The translations under genes were made by a program, and so were the position numbers. Under the pieces are notes generated by a model. That model searched no databases. It saw only the letters and a program-made list of their open reading frames with translations, and was not told where the DNA came from. Below, piece by piece: positions 17,318 through 26,332 of a stretch of DNA of 64,000 bases. The stretch is from Bacillus pinisoli (GTDB lineage: Bacteria; Bacillota; Bacilli; Bacillales; SA4), in contig NZ_JAJQKI010000007.1 in the NCBI RefSeq assembly GCF_023036475.1, positions 166,086 to 230,085 of the forward strand, read 5' to 3'. Each line of letters begins with the position of its first letter. Positions within the stretch are counted from its first letter, which is position 1.

Positions 17318-17536
17318 ATGTTTAATGTTCATTTTTTTGAGAATAGGAATCTATTATTAAATCAAGCTCGTAAGCTTATACCAGCTGAGGGTGAAGCATT
17401 AACGATTAAGGGAAGAAAAGGTAAGGTGACTAGTGTCACAAAAGTTGATGATACAAAAATTTATGTAGAAGTTAGTCTAGACCCAATTCTAAAGAACAAA
17501 CAAATGGAAATTGATTCCAAGAAGAAGAAACGTTAA
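17318..17536 (+). CDS. Small basic conserved-type protein of unknown function
   Basis: A 72-residue protein preceded by AAAAAGGTGAGAA, a good ribosome site. The centre (GRKGKVTSVTKVDDTKIYVEV) looks like a small beta-barrel of KOW/SH3 type, and the C-terminus is lysine-rich (KKKKR). There is no membrane segment or signal. It is transcribed alone and closed by a very strong terminator, which supports it being a real gene. I do not recognise the family; a nucleic-acid-binding role is only a guess from charge and the GKVTSV turn. Confidence 0.65.
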   Translation: MFNVHFFENRNLLLNQARKLIPAEGEALTIKGRKGKVTSVTKVDDTKIYVEVSLDPILKNKQMEIDSKKKKR

Positions 17537-17546
17537 TAGGAAGATA

Positions 17547-17588
17547 AAATAAGAAGAACTGATCTATAGTGATCAGTTCTTCTTATTT
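17547..17588. terminator. Strong bidirectional terminator
   Basis: A perfect 18-bp stem (AAATAAGAAGAACTGATC and its complement) with a six-base loop and T-rich flanks on either side. Confidence 0.85.
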
Positions 17589-17689
17589 TAATATTGATTG
17601 TATCATCTAGTTCATTACTCTCTAGTATTCTTCTACATTATAAAGGCCTAGAATGACTATAGCAAAAGGGTAAAAAGTAAAAGTAGAGA

Positions 17690-19585
17690 TTATTTGATAT
17701 ATCGCTTACTTACAAAGCCGTATGATTTACCAAATTGGATTTTATACCAATCACCAGAAGTTGAAACAATTGTTACCTTTTGGTTTCTTTTTAGAGCTCC
17801 TACGCGCTTTCCTTTTGTTGAAGCCGATGATCGAACAACTAGACTAGAAGCCGTTACAGTACCCGTTCGATATTTTTTAATATGAACATTTGTTTTCGCC
17901 GAATATTGATTGTTAGCTCCATCTACTGCTTGGACAATCACCGTATACGTTCCATTTCCTAATTTAGAGAAACTCCAATTTCTATTTTGTATTCCCCTAG
18001 TAATTGCTTGATTCGACTGAATGGTAGCTACTACTTTTCCTTTTGTGTCCATTACTTTCGAGGTAACTTTCACCTCTTTATTTACATAATAAGAGATTGT
18101 TGCATGATTTGTATTGTAGTTCGTCGTAACCGATAGCTTCAAAATTTCGGGTTTTATCACTGGAACAGGTGGAGCAACTGGTTTTATTGGTTCAACCGGT
18201 TGAGCCGTAGGTGGATTCACCTTTTCCTGTTCTGGTGGAGGAGATTGGTCCACTGGCTGGTTTACGACGGGCTGTGACATAGACTCTCGATTGGCAAGAA
18301 CATAATTTTTAACTTTAACTGTACCGGGATAATAAAAAGCTAAAATAGATTGATAGGTTTGACCTGCATCGGCTCTATTTTTAGCCCCCCATTGACTCAT
18401 ACCTACTCCATGACCATTTCCATATCCTGAAATGGTAATGAATTCATCTGTTTCTAATTGATTGGAGATAAGATAGCTTGGCATGACACTTAAACCAACA
18501 ATAGATCGAATGGTAGATGCTGTTTTATTTGTGAGAACGAGTCGTTGTAATTCTAAATTTCCTTCGGCATTAAATTTATCTTTTACAAAAAATTCAATCG
18601 TTATATCTCCCCTTGAAACTCTCCCCCCAGAACGAACCGTATGAAGAGATAATTTAGGGATTGCTATAATTTTAAGTTCTTTCCCAGGATAACCATTTTG
18701 GTTTAACCATTTTTTTATAGAGGTGGATATAGTGGGATTCTCTTCGCTTATTTGTCCCCACCACTCAATTTGATTCAGATTAAGATTTGTTGTATTTATT
18801 TGTTGTTTCCTTATAGATAGACTCCAAGGTGATTTAGAATCAAATGGATCTTCTTGAATTGGAAGATAAGAAAGTGGAGCATTTCCCCATGCATTGCTAT
18901 TTGATTCGCTCATTCCTCCATTAGAAGCAGAGTAGACCGCTGCAGTACCAATCGGGACGTTATTAAAAGTTAATATTTCTCCTATTGTCTCATCAACAGC
19001 AGCACTAGAATTGTTATACCAGTAGTAACCTCCATAAACCTGATAGCTAATGGTATCATTTATAACCTTATTAACGCTGTTCATGGCATACGTTCGTGCA
19101 GCAACAGCTTGTACTTTTAGTGCTTCACGCGGCCAACTATTATACATTTCATGGGGTACAACACCCTTTAAATAATCCTCGATAAACAAAGTATTAATGG
19201 GACGGACATACCCATTTTCTATAATAAATCGAAACGATCCATGATAGGATCTATTATTTATTAGAAGGTTATTTGAATACTGCACTGGATTAAGCGAAAT
19301 CTCAGTAGATTCGTAGATTTTATTTACTCCTTCCATTATTGCCATCTTCCCATGTTCAATTCGTAGTACGTATGGTGTTCCACTTTCTAATTTGAGCCCA
19401 TTAGATGAATCAATTACATAATCACCTATTGTTTTTACTGAAATTTGTGTTTGGTTACCAAGATAATTTACTAATTTAACTTGAACTGTTGGCTCCGTTG
19501 AAAGAGTAGATGCTGTTGTTAGAATTTCTGATAAGCTACTAAAAAAAATTAGGAAAACTAAAAAAATAGAAATTACTCTTTTCAT
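17690..19585 (-). CDS. SpoIID/LytB-domain wall protein with C-terminal SH3 domain
   Basis: A 631-residue exported protein. Residues 1-25 are a signal peptide. The SpoIID/LytB domain carries VVPHEMYNSWPREALKVQ, whose Glu matches the catalytic Glu of SpoIID, then AARTYAM, and ends with GHGVGMSQWGA. SpoIID itself is a lytic transglycosylase for denuded glycan, and LytB is an amidase enhancer. A Pro-rich linker (about 420-475) leads to an Ig-like segment and a bacterial SH3 domain in the last 60 residues, which would bind wall peptide. The longest frame opens at 19597, but AGGGTGG spaces correctly only to the ATG at 19585. A shorter paralogue lies at 62089. Confidence 0.85.
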   Translation of the reverse strand: MKRVISIFLVFLIFFSSLSEILTTASTLSTEPTVQVKLVNYLGNQTQISVKTIGDYVIDSSNGLKLESGTPYVLRIEHGKMAIMEGVNKIYESTEISLNPVQYSNNLLINNRSYHGSFRFIIENGYVRPINTLFIEDYLKGVVPHEMYNSWPREALKVQAVAARTYAMNSVNKVINDTISYQVYGGYYWYNNSSAAVDETIGEILTFNNVPIGTAAVYSASNGGMSESNSNAWGNAPLSYLPIQEDPFDSKSPWSLSIRKQQINTTNLNLNQIEWWGQISEENPTISTSIKKWLNQNGYPGKELKIIAIPKLSLHTVRSGGRVSRGDITIEFFVKDKFNAEGNLELQRLVLTNKTASTIRSIVGLSVMPSYLISNQLETDEFITISGYGNGHGVGMSQWGAKNRADAGQTYQSILAFYYPGTVKVKNYVLANRESMSQPVVNQPVDQSPPPEQEKVNPPTAQPVEPIKPVAPPVPVIKPEILKLSVTTNYNTNHATISYYVNKEVKVTSKVMDTKGKVVATIQSNQAITRGIQNRNWSFSKLGNGTYTVIVQAVDGANNQYSAKTNVHIKKYRTGTVTASSLVVRSSASTKGKRVGALKRNQKVTIVSTSGDWYKIQFGKSYGFVSKRYIK

Positions 19586-19713
19586 CGCTTCATCCACCCT
19601 GCTAGTTTCATATACTTAGAGGTATTTTACTTTAGAAAACGCGACAGAGCAATCTCTATTTTTCTACCAAAATGGTATTTATTTGTTTAATGTTCGCAGA
19701 TAAGCGTTTTAAA

Positions 19714-20103
19714 TTATTTTTGAAAATTTAAAAGCCAACTTATACCAAATTTATCTGTTATATTTGCATGTAAAGCTCCCCAAAATGTTTCTTTCAGTTC
19801 TATTAAAATTTGACCGTCTGTGATAAGTTTTTGATATACAGACTTTATTTCCTCTTCACTGTCACATTCAAGACTTATTCTGATCTGATTTCCTTTTTGG
19901 ACAGGAGCAAATAGGTCAGAAAAATGAATAATACTATTTCCTAAGTGCAGTTCAGCATGAAGTACTTTCCCCTCATGACCTTTAAACATTTCCATTTCAT
20001 CTGCCAATTGAATATTTTTTATTTCACCACCTAAGATATACTGATAATATTCCAATGCAGCTTGACAATCTTCAATAAAAACATATGGATTTGCGCTTTT
20101 CAT
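19714..20103 (-). CDS. VOC-superfamily protein (PhnB-like glyoxalase fold)
   Basis: A 129-residue protein of the vicinal-oxygen-chelate fold. It starts with PYVFIEDCQAALEYYQ and ends FGISWLLNF, the pattern of PhnB/YjdN-type glyoxalase-bleomycin-resistance proteins. A His in VLHAELHLG and a Glu-rich strand could supply metal ligands. AAAGGAA precedes the ATG. Function is unassigned. It is transcribed alone. Confidence 0.78.
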   Translation of the reverse strand: MKSANPYVFIEDCQAALEYYQYILGGEIKNIQLADEMEMFKGHEGKVLHAELHLGNSIIHFSDLFAPVQKGNQIRISLECDSEEEIKSVYQKLITDGQILIELKETFWGALHANITDKFGISWLLNFQK

Positions 20104-20237
20104 TGTATATGGTTCCTTTCACCAAATATAAACATTATTATACATAATTCTTGCCAGATATTAATTAATTTATTTCAGAATAATAAACATCATATAGGCG
20201 AATTCCCTAGTTTTTCATAAATTATGATAGTTGCCCA

Positions 20238-20266
20238 ACCGAGACACACTGATCACTCATAAGGTA
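20238..20266 (+). promoter_or_regulatory. Candidate mother-cell (sigma E/K type) promoter for the YjcZ genes
   Basis: CATAAGGTA at 20258-20266 fits the CATANNNTA -10 shared by sigma E and sigma K. An AC dinucleotide at 20238-20239, about 18 bases upstream, could be the minimal sigma K -35. It lies 30 bp before the first YjcZ start. The call rests on short motifs plus the sporulation-type genes downstream. Confidence 0.35.
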
Positions 20267-20295
20267 AAGTAAGTAACACATTAGGAGGTGTTCAA

Positions 20296-20391
20296 ATGAG
20301 TGCTGTAACAGGATATAGTACTGGATTCTCGCTGATTGTTGTGTTATTTATCCTACTAATCATAGTAGGCTCCGCTTACGTTAGTTACTAA
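20296..20391 (+). CDS. YjcZ-family sporulation microprotein, 31 aa
   Basis: A 31-residue hydrophobic peptide ending [14 protein letters not shown], almost one transmembrane helix. This tail is the hallmark of the YjcZ/SscA-like spore microproteins of Bacillus, which have roles in spore assembly or germination. TTAGGAGGTG precedes the ATG by 6 nt, a near-perfect ribosome site. It is in tandem with a longer paralogue 61 bp downstream. Confidence 0.8.
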   Translation: MSAVTGYSTGFSLIVVLFILLIIVGSAYVSY

Positions 20392-20452
20392 CTAAACTAG
20401 TCTAGTTGACACAAAATTGAGAAATTTCTACTACTATTAAGGAGGAGTTTTC

Positions 20453-20599
20453 ATGTTTGGTACTGGATTTGGTTGTGGAAGTTATGGTTATGGATATACT
20501 GCACCCGTTGGAGGTACAGGATTCGGAGGAGGTAGTTCCTTTACGTTAATAGTAATTCTATTTATTCTTCTAATTATTGTCGGCGCAGCATGGGCTTAA
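20453..20599 (+). CDS. YjcZ-family sporulation microprotein, 48 aa
   Basis: A 48-residue peptide with a Gly/Tyr-rich N-terminal half ([10 protein letters not shown]) and a hydrophobic tail [19 protein letters not shown], the YjcZ pattern. AAGGAGGAG precedes the ATG. It probably shares a transcript with the 31-aa paralogue and ends at the terminator directly downstream. The expected location is the forespore or mother-cell membranes or the spore coat (family-based inference). Confidence 0.82.
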   Translation: MFGTGFGCGSYGYGYTAPVGGTGFGGGSSFTLIVILFILLIIVGAAWA

Positions 20600-20610
20600 T
20601 AATATATTAA

Positions 20611-20648
20611 ATAGAAAACGCCAGTAAATAAATCCTGGCGTTTTCTAT
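20611..20648 (+). terminator. Terminator of the YjcZ pair
   Basis: ATAGAAAACGCCAG...CTGGCGTTTTCTAT is a 14-bp stem with a TTTT run on the plus-strand side. Confidence 0.8.
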
Positions 20649-20812
20649 TTTACATAGGCTCTGTTACACAAGATTCCTTGGTTCCGTTGCACTACCATTA
20701 TAAAAATTGTATATACAAATAAGTTTTTACAATAGTTGTATAATTTTAATATGAAAACAAACACTAATATAATGCAATTACACCTCTATATTCTATAAGA
20801 AGAGTTGATCAG

Positions 20813-21673
20813 ATGAGCATTATATTAGCCCTATTAGCAGCTTTATTTGCTTCTTTTCAGGCCATTCTTGCAAAGCTCGGCATTGAAGAAGTGGATTCAA
20901 ATCTTGCCACTGCAGTTCGTACGATTGTTGTTTTAATTATGGCGTTTCTAATGGTGGTCATAACGGGTCAAACGTCAGAGATATTCCAGATTGAATTGTA
21001 TCCATTACTGTTTTTAATCCTTTCTGGTATTACAACAGGATTATCCTGGTTATGTTTCTTTAAGGCAATACAAATCGGTGATGTATCCAAAGTTGTCCCT
21101 ATTGATAAGTCAAGTGTAGTACTCACCATTTTATTATCTTTTGTTATTTTACAAGAACCTGCTACACCTCTTGTTGTTGCAGGAGGTATCTTGATTTCAA
21201 TCGGTACATTTGTCTTAATAGGAAAGATAAAGAAAACCAAAAATAAAGAAATTAAAAATAATTACCTCCTACTTGCTGTACTTTCAGCAGTTTTTGCATC
21301 AATTACCAATATATTAGCCAAGATTGGTATTAATGAAGTGGATTCAAATGTTGCCACGTTTATCCGAACCGTAATCATTATTATATTTGCATGGGGAATA
21401 GTTTATTTTCAGAAAACTTATTCGCAGCTAAGAAATATTTCTAAACGTTCTTACATATTTCTTATCTTATCGGGAGCAGCAACTGGCTTTTCCTGGTTAT
21501 GTTACTTCGGTGCACTTGCAATTGGAAAAGTTAGTGTCGTAACACCAATTGATAAATTTAGTGTTGTGATTACGATGGTATTAAGCGTTATTATCTTAAA
21601 GGAAAAACCAACACTTTCTACTGTTGTTGGAGGAGTCATCATCACAATAGGAACAGCATTATTAATTATTTAA
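20813..21673 (+). CDS. EamA/DMT-family transporter
   Basis: A 286-residue membrane protein with about ten transmembrane helices arranged as two homologous EamA halves. The repeated blocks GISTG-like LSGITTGLSWLCFF and LSGAATGFSWLCYF, and the repeated IDKSSVV / IDKFSVV, show the internal duplication. Drug/metabolite-type permeases export small metabolites or amino acids; the substrate is not evident. The ribosome site is weak (AAGAAGAG). It ends at a strong terminator and converges on the DDAH-like gene. Confidence 0.85.
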   Translation: MSIILALLAALFASFQAILAKLGIEEVDSNLATAVRTIVVLIMAFLMVVITGQTSEIFQIELYPLLFLILSGITTGLSWLCFFKAIQIGDVSKVVPIDKSSVVLTILLSFVILQEPATPLVVAGGILISIGTFVLIGKIKKTKNKEIKNNYLLLAVLSAVFASITNILAKIGINEVDSNVATFIRTVIIIIFAWGIVYFQKTYSQLRNISKRSYIFLILSGAATGFSWLCYFGALAIGKVSVVTPIDKFSVVITMVLSVIILKEKPTLSTVVGGVIITIGTALLII

Positions 21674-21680
21674 CAACAAT

Positions 21681-21713
21681 AAAAGTGATGACTCTTTGTC
21701 ATCACTTTTTTTG
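21681..21713 (+). terminator. Terminator between EamA and DDAH-like genes
   Basis: AAAAGTGATGAC-TCTTT-GTCATCACTTTT followed by further T residues. Confidence 0.85.
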
Positions 21714-21718
21714 TTCTT

Positions 21719-22579
21719 TTAAGTATGCTCTCTCAATAATGGAAGCGTACAGCATCTAAATGACCCGCCCGATTTAATAATTTCGGTAATATCGACTTCT
21801 AGTACTTCATACCCTCTATTCCTCAACTCTTCATTTACTTTTTTATTAACAGGTACACTAAATATTTTTTTATTTCCTATTCCCAAGACATTCGTACCGA
21901 GTGTAAATTGTTCCTCTTCATTAACCTCTATTAGCTCATAGTGTGACCTGAGCATTTCAACTTTCTCAGAAGTAAATGCAGGAGAGTATATTAGGGCAGT
22001 ATCTGGTGAAATAATGTTAAACACGCAATCTAAATGGAGGTATTTTTTTTGAAATTCTAAAGCTATCACTTTATGGTCGGTTAATATACTCTGTAAATGA
22101 TCAGCAGCCTTTTTATTTGTTCGATCACTTATTCCAACGAAGACTTTATCTCGATCAACGAATACATCTCCACCTTCAATTAAGTCTTCCATTAAATTAA
22201 AATATGAGATTTCCTCGTCATCTAACCATTGCTTTAATACATTGTCTTCACCTTTTCTTAACTCTGCAGCCATATGTGCAACAAATACCGTTTGACCGAT
22301 TGTTACTCCAATATCTCTAGTAAACACTTGTTCAGGATATTTTTTATGATATGGTAATAAAATTACTTCTACACCGTTATCACGTAGTGCTTGGACAAAT
22401 TCATTATGTTGTCTTAGTGCAGTTTCTATATGTATACCTTCAACTTCATATTTTCTCTGTGTCTCATTTATTACATCTCGAATGGCCATATATTGTGGCT
22501 GACATAAAACAACCTGTTTTAGCACATCGTATTCCGTATTACAAAATGTTTTCGTTAACATCTCTGAATTCTTATCCAT
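21719..22579 (-). CDS. Dimethylargininase/amidinotransferase-family hydrolase (YkgA-like)
   Basis: A 286-residue guanidino-modifying enzyme of the pentein fold. The diagnostic motifs are RDIGV (about residue 91), LIEGGDVFV (about 136), KYLHLDCVF with the catalytic His (about 183), and SGGSFRCCTLPL near the C-terminus with the nucleophilic Cys. This set fits NG,NG-dimethylarginine dimethylaminohydrolase or a related arginine deiminase; B. subtilis YkgA is the nearest remembered relative. No arginine deiminase-pathway genes (argF, arcC) are adjacent. TAGGAGTG precedes the ATG. Confidence 0.82.
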   Translation of the reverse strand: MDKNSEMLTKTFCNTEYDVLKQVVLCQPQYMAIRDVINETQRKYEVEGIHIETALRQHNEFVQALRDNGVEVILLPYHKKYPEQVFTRDIGVTIGQTVFVAHMAAELRKGEDNVLKQWLDDEEISYFNLMEDLIEGGDVFVDRDKVFVGISDRTNKKAADHLQSILTDHKVIALEFQKKYLHLDCVFNIISPDTALIYSPAFTSEKVEMLRSHYELIEVNEEEQFTLGTNVLGIGNKKIFSVPVNKKVNEELRNRGYEVLEVDITEIIKSGGSFRCCTLPLLREHT

Positions 22580-22797
22580 ACTTACACTCCTAATGAATGA
22601 ATTAATCTGTATGTTTTCCTAATTACCATCAAAATATTTATTTAAGGATAAGGGAATATAACGTCATAATTACAATTAGCGCTGTTATCCATGGTTTTTG
22701 ATTTTGTTAAAGAACGTTCGCTTTTAAAATAATATAAGGATAATCATTCTTCAACACCTTTACATAAGATATAAGATCTTATTATGAGGTGATGAAG

Positions 22798-23271
22798 ATG
22801 AATAGATGGATGAAGGGAATTATTTTATTTTATCTATCACTTTTGTTTTTTGGGAGCTTTATTGCAGTGGGAATGCTTTGGACAGGATATCTTGAAAGGA
22901 TCTTGCCCTTTATTTCACAGATTGAGATTTTTTTATATTTCTTTTTTGCCGGAGCAATCGGTGGTTCTTTAAGGCACCTTTACATGTTTTGTTCCCATTA
23001 TATGCGGGGTGAACTAACCAATTATAAAGAATGGGTAATGTATATCTTCTACCCCATTTTTGCAACAGGTACGGCTGTCATATCGGTAACATTAATTGAA
23101 AGTGGCATCCTATTTATTGAATTTACTCAACATCAAGATGCACCTTATGCGCAGATATGCCTTGCATTCTTTGTAGGTTTTGGATTTAATCGATTTGTGG
23201 ATAAGTTAAATCGTGTGTCCAAACAAATGTTTAGCGATGATAAGAACAGTCGTTCTGTTCAACAGGATTAG
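22798..23271 (+). CDS. Four-helix integral membrane protein of unknown function
   Basis: A protein of about 157 residues with four predicted membrane helices (roughly 6-28, 40-60, 79-105 and 123-140) and a charged C-terminal tail. The second helix contains GAIGGSLRHLYMF. GAGGTGAT fixes the ATG at 22798, although the frame is open from GTG at 22789. It is monocistronic. I do not recognise the family. Confidence 0.6.
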   Translation: MNRWMKGIILFYLSLLFFGSFIAVGMLWTGYLERILPFISQIEIFLYFFFAGAIGGSLRHLYMFCSHYMRGELTNYKEWVMYIFYPIFATGTAVISVTLIESGILFIEFTQHQDAPYAQICLAFFVGFGFNRFVDKLNRVSKQMFSDDKNSRSVQQD

Positions 23272-23296
23272 TTTAAAAAGCAACAAATTTGTTCTA

Positions 23297-23331
23297 GAAA
23301 AAAATATAGTGTAGAGAATTTACCTCTACAC
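23297..23331 (-). terminator. Orphan minus-strand terminator
   Basis: GTGTAGAG-AATTTAC-CTCTACAC, with a run of seven T on the minus-strand side (23297-23308). It lies directly downstream of the gene remnant at 23340-23417, as if it once terminated that gene. Confidence 0.55.
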
Positions 23332-23339
23332 CTAAATTA

Positions 23340-23417
23340 CTAATCATTTAATACTTTATCCAACATTGCTTTCGTTTTAGGTTCAGAAATTCCATCGTTC
23401 ACCAATTCTGAAAATTG
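23340..23417 (-). pseudogene. C-terminal remnant of an unidentified gene
   Basis: The minus strand reads QFSELVNDGISEPKTKAMLD followed by KVLND and a stop, directly before a terminator, but a stop codon immediately upstream leaves no start. Codon use and the amphipathic helix-like sequence look protein-like. This is probably the tail of a deleted gene; I cannot name it. Confidence 0.3.
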
Positions 23418-23491
23418 TTAGTTTCACTTTTGAAACGTAGGAAGAACAAAAATTGTTTCAAAAAAAGGGAATTATTTTATTATATATATTA

Positions 23492-24223
23492 TTAAAAAGT
23501 ACGTTTTAAAAATTCTCTTGTTCTCGCTTCTTTTGGATGATTAAAGATTTGATCAGGTGTCCCTTCTTCAGCAATGACACCTTTTTCCATAAATACAATT
23601 CGGTCAGATACTTCCTTAGCAAATTCCATTTCATGCGTAACAATCATCATTGTTAAGCCTGAGTGAGCAAGTTCTTTCATTACTTTTAATACTTCTCCTA
23701 CCATCTCAGGGTCAAGAGCTGAAGTAGGTTCATCGAAAAGCAATACATCGGGTTCCATTGATAATGCTCTTGCAATCGCAACTCTCTGTTTTTGTCCACC
23801 TGATAGCTGACTTGGCTTCGCATTAACGTATTGATCCATACCAACAACCTTGAGATATTTTAATGCAATCTGCTCGGCTTCTTCTTTCGTTCTCTTTAAC
23901 ACTTTAACTTGTCCAACAACGCAGTTCTGCAGAACATTGTAGTTGTTAAACAGATTAAACTGTTGAAAAACCATTCCTAAATGTTTTCTATATGCATTAA
24001 CATCGTGTTTTTCTTCCAGAATATTTTCACCATTATAGATAATTTGACCCCCACTTGGTTTTTCAAGCAGGTTTACACAACGAAGTAATGTTGACTTTCC
24101 TGAACCGGAAGATCCAATAATGGTAACAACTTCTCCTTTTCTAACTGAGAAGTCAATATCTTTTAATACTTCGTGTGTACCAAAAGATTTACTTAAATGT
24201 CTAATTTCAATTATGTTTTCCAC
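23492..24223 (-). CDS. Amino-acid ABC transporter ATP-binding protein (probable lysine uptake)
   Basis: A 243-residue polar-amino-acid ABC ATPase. Walker [10 protein letters not shown] is near residue 36, the Q-loop FQQFNLFNN near 88, the signature [15 protein letters not shown] near 139, Walker [13 protein letters not shown] near 160 and the switch His in VTHEM near 196. Translation starts at GTG with GGAGGGAAGG upstream. It is the third gene of a binding-protein/permease/ATPase operon whose leader is a lysine riboswitch, so lysine or a lysine-like cation is the expected substrate. Confidence 0.88.
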   Translation of the reverse strand: MENIIEIRHLSKSFGTHEVLKDIDFSVRKGEVVTIIGSSGSGKSTLLRCVNLLEKPSGGQIIYNGENILEEKHDVNAYRKHLGMVFQQFNLFNNYNVLQNCVVGQVKVLKRTKEEAEQIALKYLKVVGMDQYVNAKPSQLSGGQKQRVAIARALSMEPDVLLFDEPTSALDPEMVGEVLKVMKELAHSGLTMMIVTHEMEFAKEVSDRIVFMEKGVIAEEGTPDQIFNHPKEARTREFLKRTF

Positions 24224-24235
24224 GTACCTTCCCTC

Positions 24236-24991
24236 CTAAAGATTGGTACTTGTTTCTTTATTTGTAACCTTTACTGAGTTCCCTACCATCTGATAGTTAG
24301 CTGGTCCATCTAGTCTTCGCTCTATATAGCGTAGAATTATAGTTGATGTCAGTGTTAAGAATAAGTAAATTAATGAAGCAATAAAGAAAGACTCAAAATA
24401 TTTAAAGTTATTACCTGCGATTGATTTTGTTTGGAAATATAATTCTGTGACGGAAATGACGTTTAACACAGAAGTGTCTTTAATATTGATAATAAACTGA
24501 TTACCTGTAGCCGGAATAATGTTTCTAATTACTTGTGGTAATATAACATTCGTCATGGTTTGGAAATGATTCATACCGATTGCTTGTGCCGCTTCATACT
24601 GACCTTTGTCAATAGAGACAATACCTCCACGAACAAATTCAGCCATGTAAGCACCAGTGTTTATAGAAACAATTAAAATGGCTGCAAAAATACGATCCAT
24701 ATCTAAACCAAATGCTAAAGCAGTACCATAAAAAATAACCATTGCTTGGACAATCATTGGAGTACCACGGAAGATTTCAATATATACACCTAAGATAGCA
24801 TTTACTATTTTTAGGACTGTTCTCTTCATACCACGTTCAGGAAGAGGTATTGTACGGATTATTCCGATTAGTAATCCAATTATTGCCCCTAAACCAGTAC
24901 CTATTATTGCAATTAATAATGTTATTCCTGCTCCTCGAAGGAACATTGGCCAGTTTTCTACTAGGATTTTTAATACCCATTCAAAACTCAT
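24236..24991 (-). CDS. Amino-acid ABC transporter permease (probable lysine uptake)
   Basis: A 251-residue inner-membrane permease of the His/Glu/Gln/Arg family (HisM/GlnP type) with about five helices. The cytoplasmic EAA loop appears as QYEAAQAIGMNHFQTMTNVI near residue 145. RGTPMIVQAM near residue 78 is also typical. GTAGGAGGGG precedes the ATG. It sits 12 bp upstream of the ATPase gene in the lysine-riboswitch operon. Confidence 0.88.
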   Translation of the reverse strand: MSFEWVLKILVENWPMFLRGAGITLLIAIIGTGLGAIIGLLIGIIRTIPLPERGMKRTVLKIVNAILGVYIEIFRGTPMIVQAMVIFYGTALAFGLDMDRIFAAILIVSINTGAYMAEFVRGGIVSIDKGQYEAAQAIGMNHFQTMTNVILPQVIRNIIPATGNQFIINIKDTSVLNVISVTELYFQTKSIAGNNFKYFESFFIASLIYLFLTLTSTIILRYIERRLDGPANYQMVGNSVKVTNKETSTNL

Positions 24992-25114
24992 AATTCCCCT
25001 CCTACAAATTGGAAACCGACTACAAAGTTGCAGCCGGATTCATTTTTAGGTTTTTTCTGATTAATGTTTTAGTTTTAAGCTTTACCTCATGATTTAGATA
25101 GAAAATAACCTTAA

Positions 25115-25951
25115 TTATTGTGCTGCAGGTTGGTTCTTAATCGCAGCATCCATGATATTTTTACGATCTTCTTCTGAAATTCCTGCTAAAATTTCATTGA
25201 TTTTTTCTGTATATTCGCTTCCTTTTTCTAAACCAACAGCAATTGCTGTATCGTCTTCGGATGTTTCAAATCCTTCAGTAAACTCAACCATCACGAAGTT
25301 TTCATTAGCCGCAGAAGCACTCACTCCTTCTGGACGTTCAGACACATATCCGTCAATAACACCAGATTCAAGAGCAACTCTCATAGCTGGAAAATTATCC
25401 ATCGCAGTTTGCTTCTCTACACCTTTAATTTGATCAATAACTGTATAGTGGAAAGTGTTTAATTGAGCAGTTATTTTAGCTCCACTGAAATCCTGGATAG
25501 ATGTTGCTGCCTCATATTGACTGCCTTTTTTTACAATCATTACTAAGTCAGATTTATAATAGTTATCTGAGAAGTCAATAACTTCTTTGCGCTCTGCAGT
25601 TGGTGACATACCCGCAATAATTGCATCAATTTTGCCAGAAGAAAGTGATGGAACAAGTCCGTCCCATTCCGTCTTTACAATTACTAGTTCTTTACCTAAA
25701 CCTTCCGCAATTTTTTTTGCGATGTCAACATCATAACCGCCTGCATATTCAGCACTACCTTCAATCTTTACTCCACCGTTAGAATCATCGTTTTGTGTCC
25801 AGTTGAATGGAGCATAACCTGCTTCCAGACCAACCTTAAATGTGTTGTCTTCTTCCGAAGAAGATCCTCCATTACTAGAAGTTCCACATCCTGTTGCTAG
25901 AATCATAGCTGCAAGAACCGTGACAAATAAAAAAGCTGATTTTTTTCTCAT
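25115..25951 (-). CDS. Amino-acid ABC transporter substrate-binding lipoprotein (probable lysine)
   Basis: A 278-residue SBP_bac_3 protein. The signal ends at a lipobox, ILATGC, so the mature protein is anchored to the outer face of the membrane through Cys22. FKVGLEAGYAPFNW and GYDVDIAKKIAEGLG are the standard start of the polar-amino-acid binding fold. GGGGAG precedes the ATG. It is the first gene after the lysine riboswitch leader and sets transporter specificity. Confidence 0.88.
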   Translation of the reverse strand: MRKKSAFLFVTVLAAMILATGCGTSSNGGSSSEEDNTFKVGLEAGYAPFNWTQNDDSNGGVKIEGSAEYAGGYDVDIAKKIAEGLGKELVIVKTEWDGLVPSLSSGKIDAIIAGMSPTAERKEVIDFSDNYYKSDLVMIVKKGSQYEAATSIQDFSGAKITAQLNTFHYTVIDQIKGVEKQTAMDNFPAMRVALESGVIDGYVSERPEGVSASAANENFVMVEFTEGFETSEDDTAIAVGLEKGSEYTEKINEILAGISEEDRKNIMDAAIKNQPAAQ

Positions 25952-25998
25952 TTTTTTCTTACTCCCCTCTTTTATTGTTGCATCTTATTACATACATG

Positions 25999-26252
25999 CA
26001 AAAAGACGACCTGAGTGAACTCAGGTCGCCTATACATAGTAGCCCGTAATTCCTCTCTTTTCTCAGATGAGATAGCACAACTCAGATAAACAAGGACGTT
26101 TCCTGAGACAGTCCTGCAGTTATTAACTACAGACCCAGCAACTAGAAAATGAGGTTCTCTAATTACTTCGGCAGCACTTCCTTCTCCCTAACATCCTCGC
26201 CCCTCAAAGCTCCGTTAAAGACTGTTAAGTACCGCACCTCTACCTCACAAGT
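25999..26252 (-). promoter_or_regulatory. Lysine riboswitch (L-box) with terminator
   Basis: Read on the minus strand, the leader carries the L-box landmarks in order: TGAGGTAGAGGTGCGG, then GCCGAAG, GCTGGGTCTG, GGACTGTC and the closing GTGCTATCTCA, which pairs with TGAGGTAG to form P1 (aptamer about 26066-26252). Downstream, GGCGACCTGAG-TTCA-CTCAGGTCGTC followed by TTTTT (25999-26031) is a classic intrinsic terminator. Known L-boxes turn off lysine uptake and synthesis genes when lysine is abundant, so this ABC operon should be lysine-repressed. Confidence 0.9.
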
Positions 26253-26291
26253 AAAGTGAGGTCTTAGTATTCAATTAAAATAACATTCTCT

Positions 26292-26320
26292 ATATTACAA
26301 GCTTGGACAAAAACTGTCAA
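26292..26320 (-). promoter_or_regulatory. Sigma-A promoter of the lysine-transport operon
   Basis: On the minus strand TTGACA (26320-26315), 17 bp, then TAATAT (26297-26292). This is near consensus and about 40 bp upstream of the riboswitch aptamer. Confidence 0.75.
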
Positions 26321-26332
26321 ATCCAAAATCTC

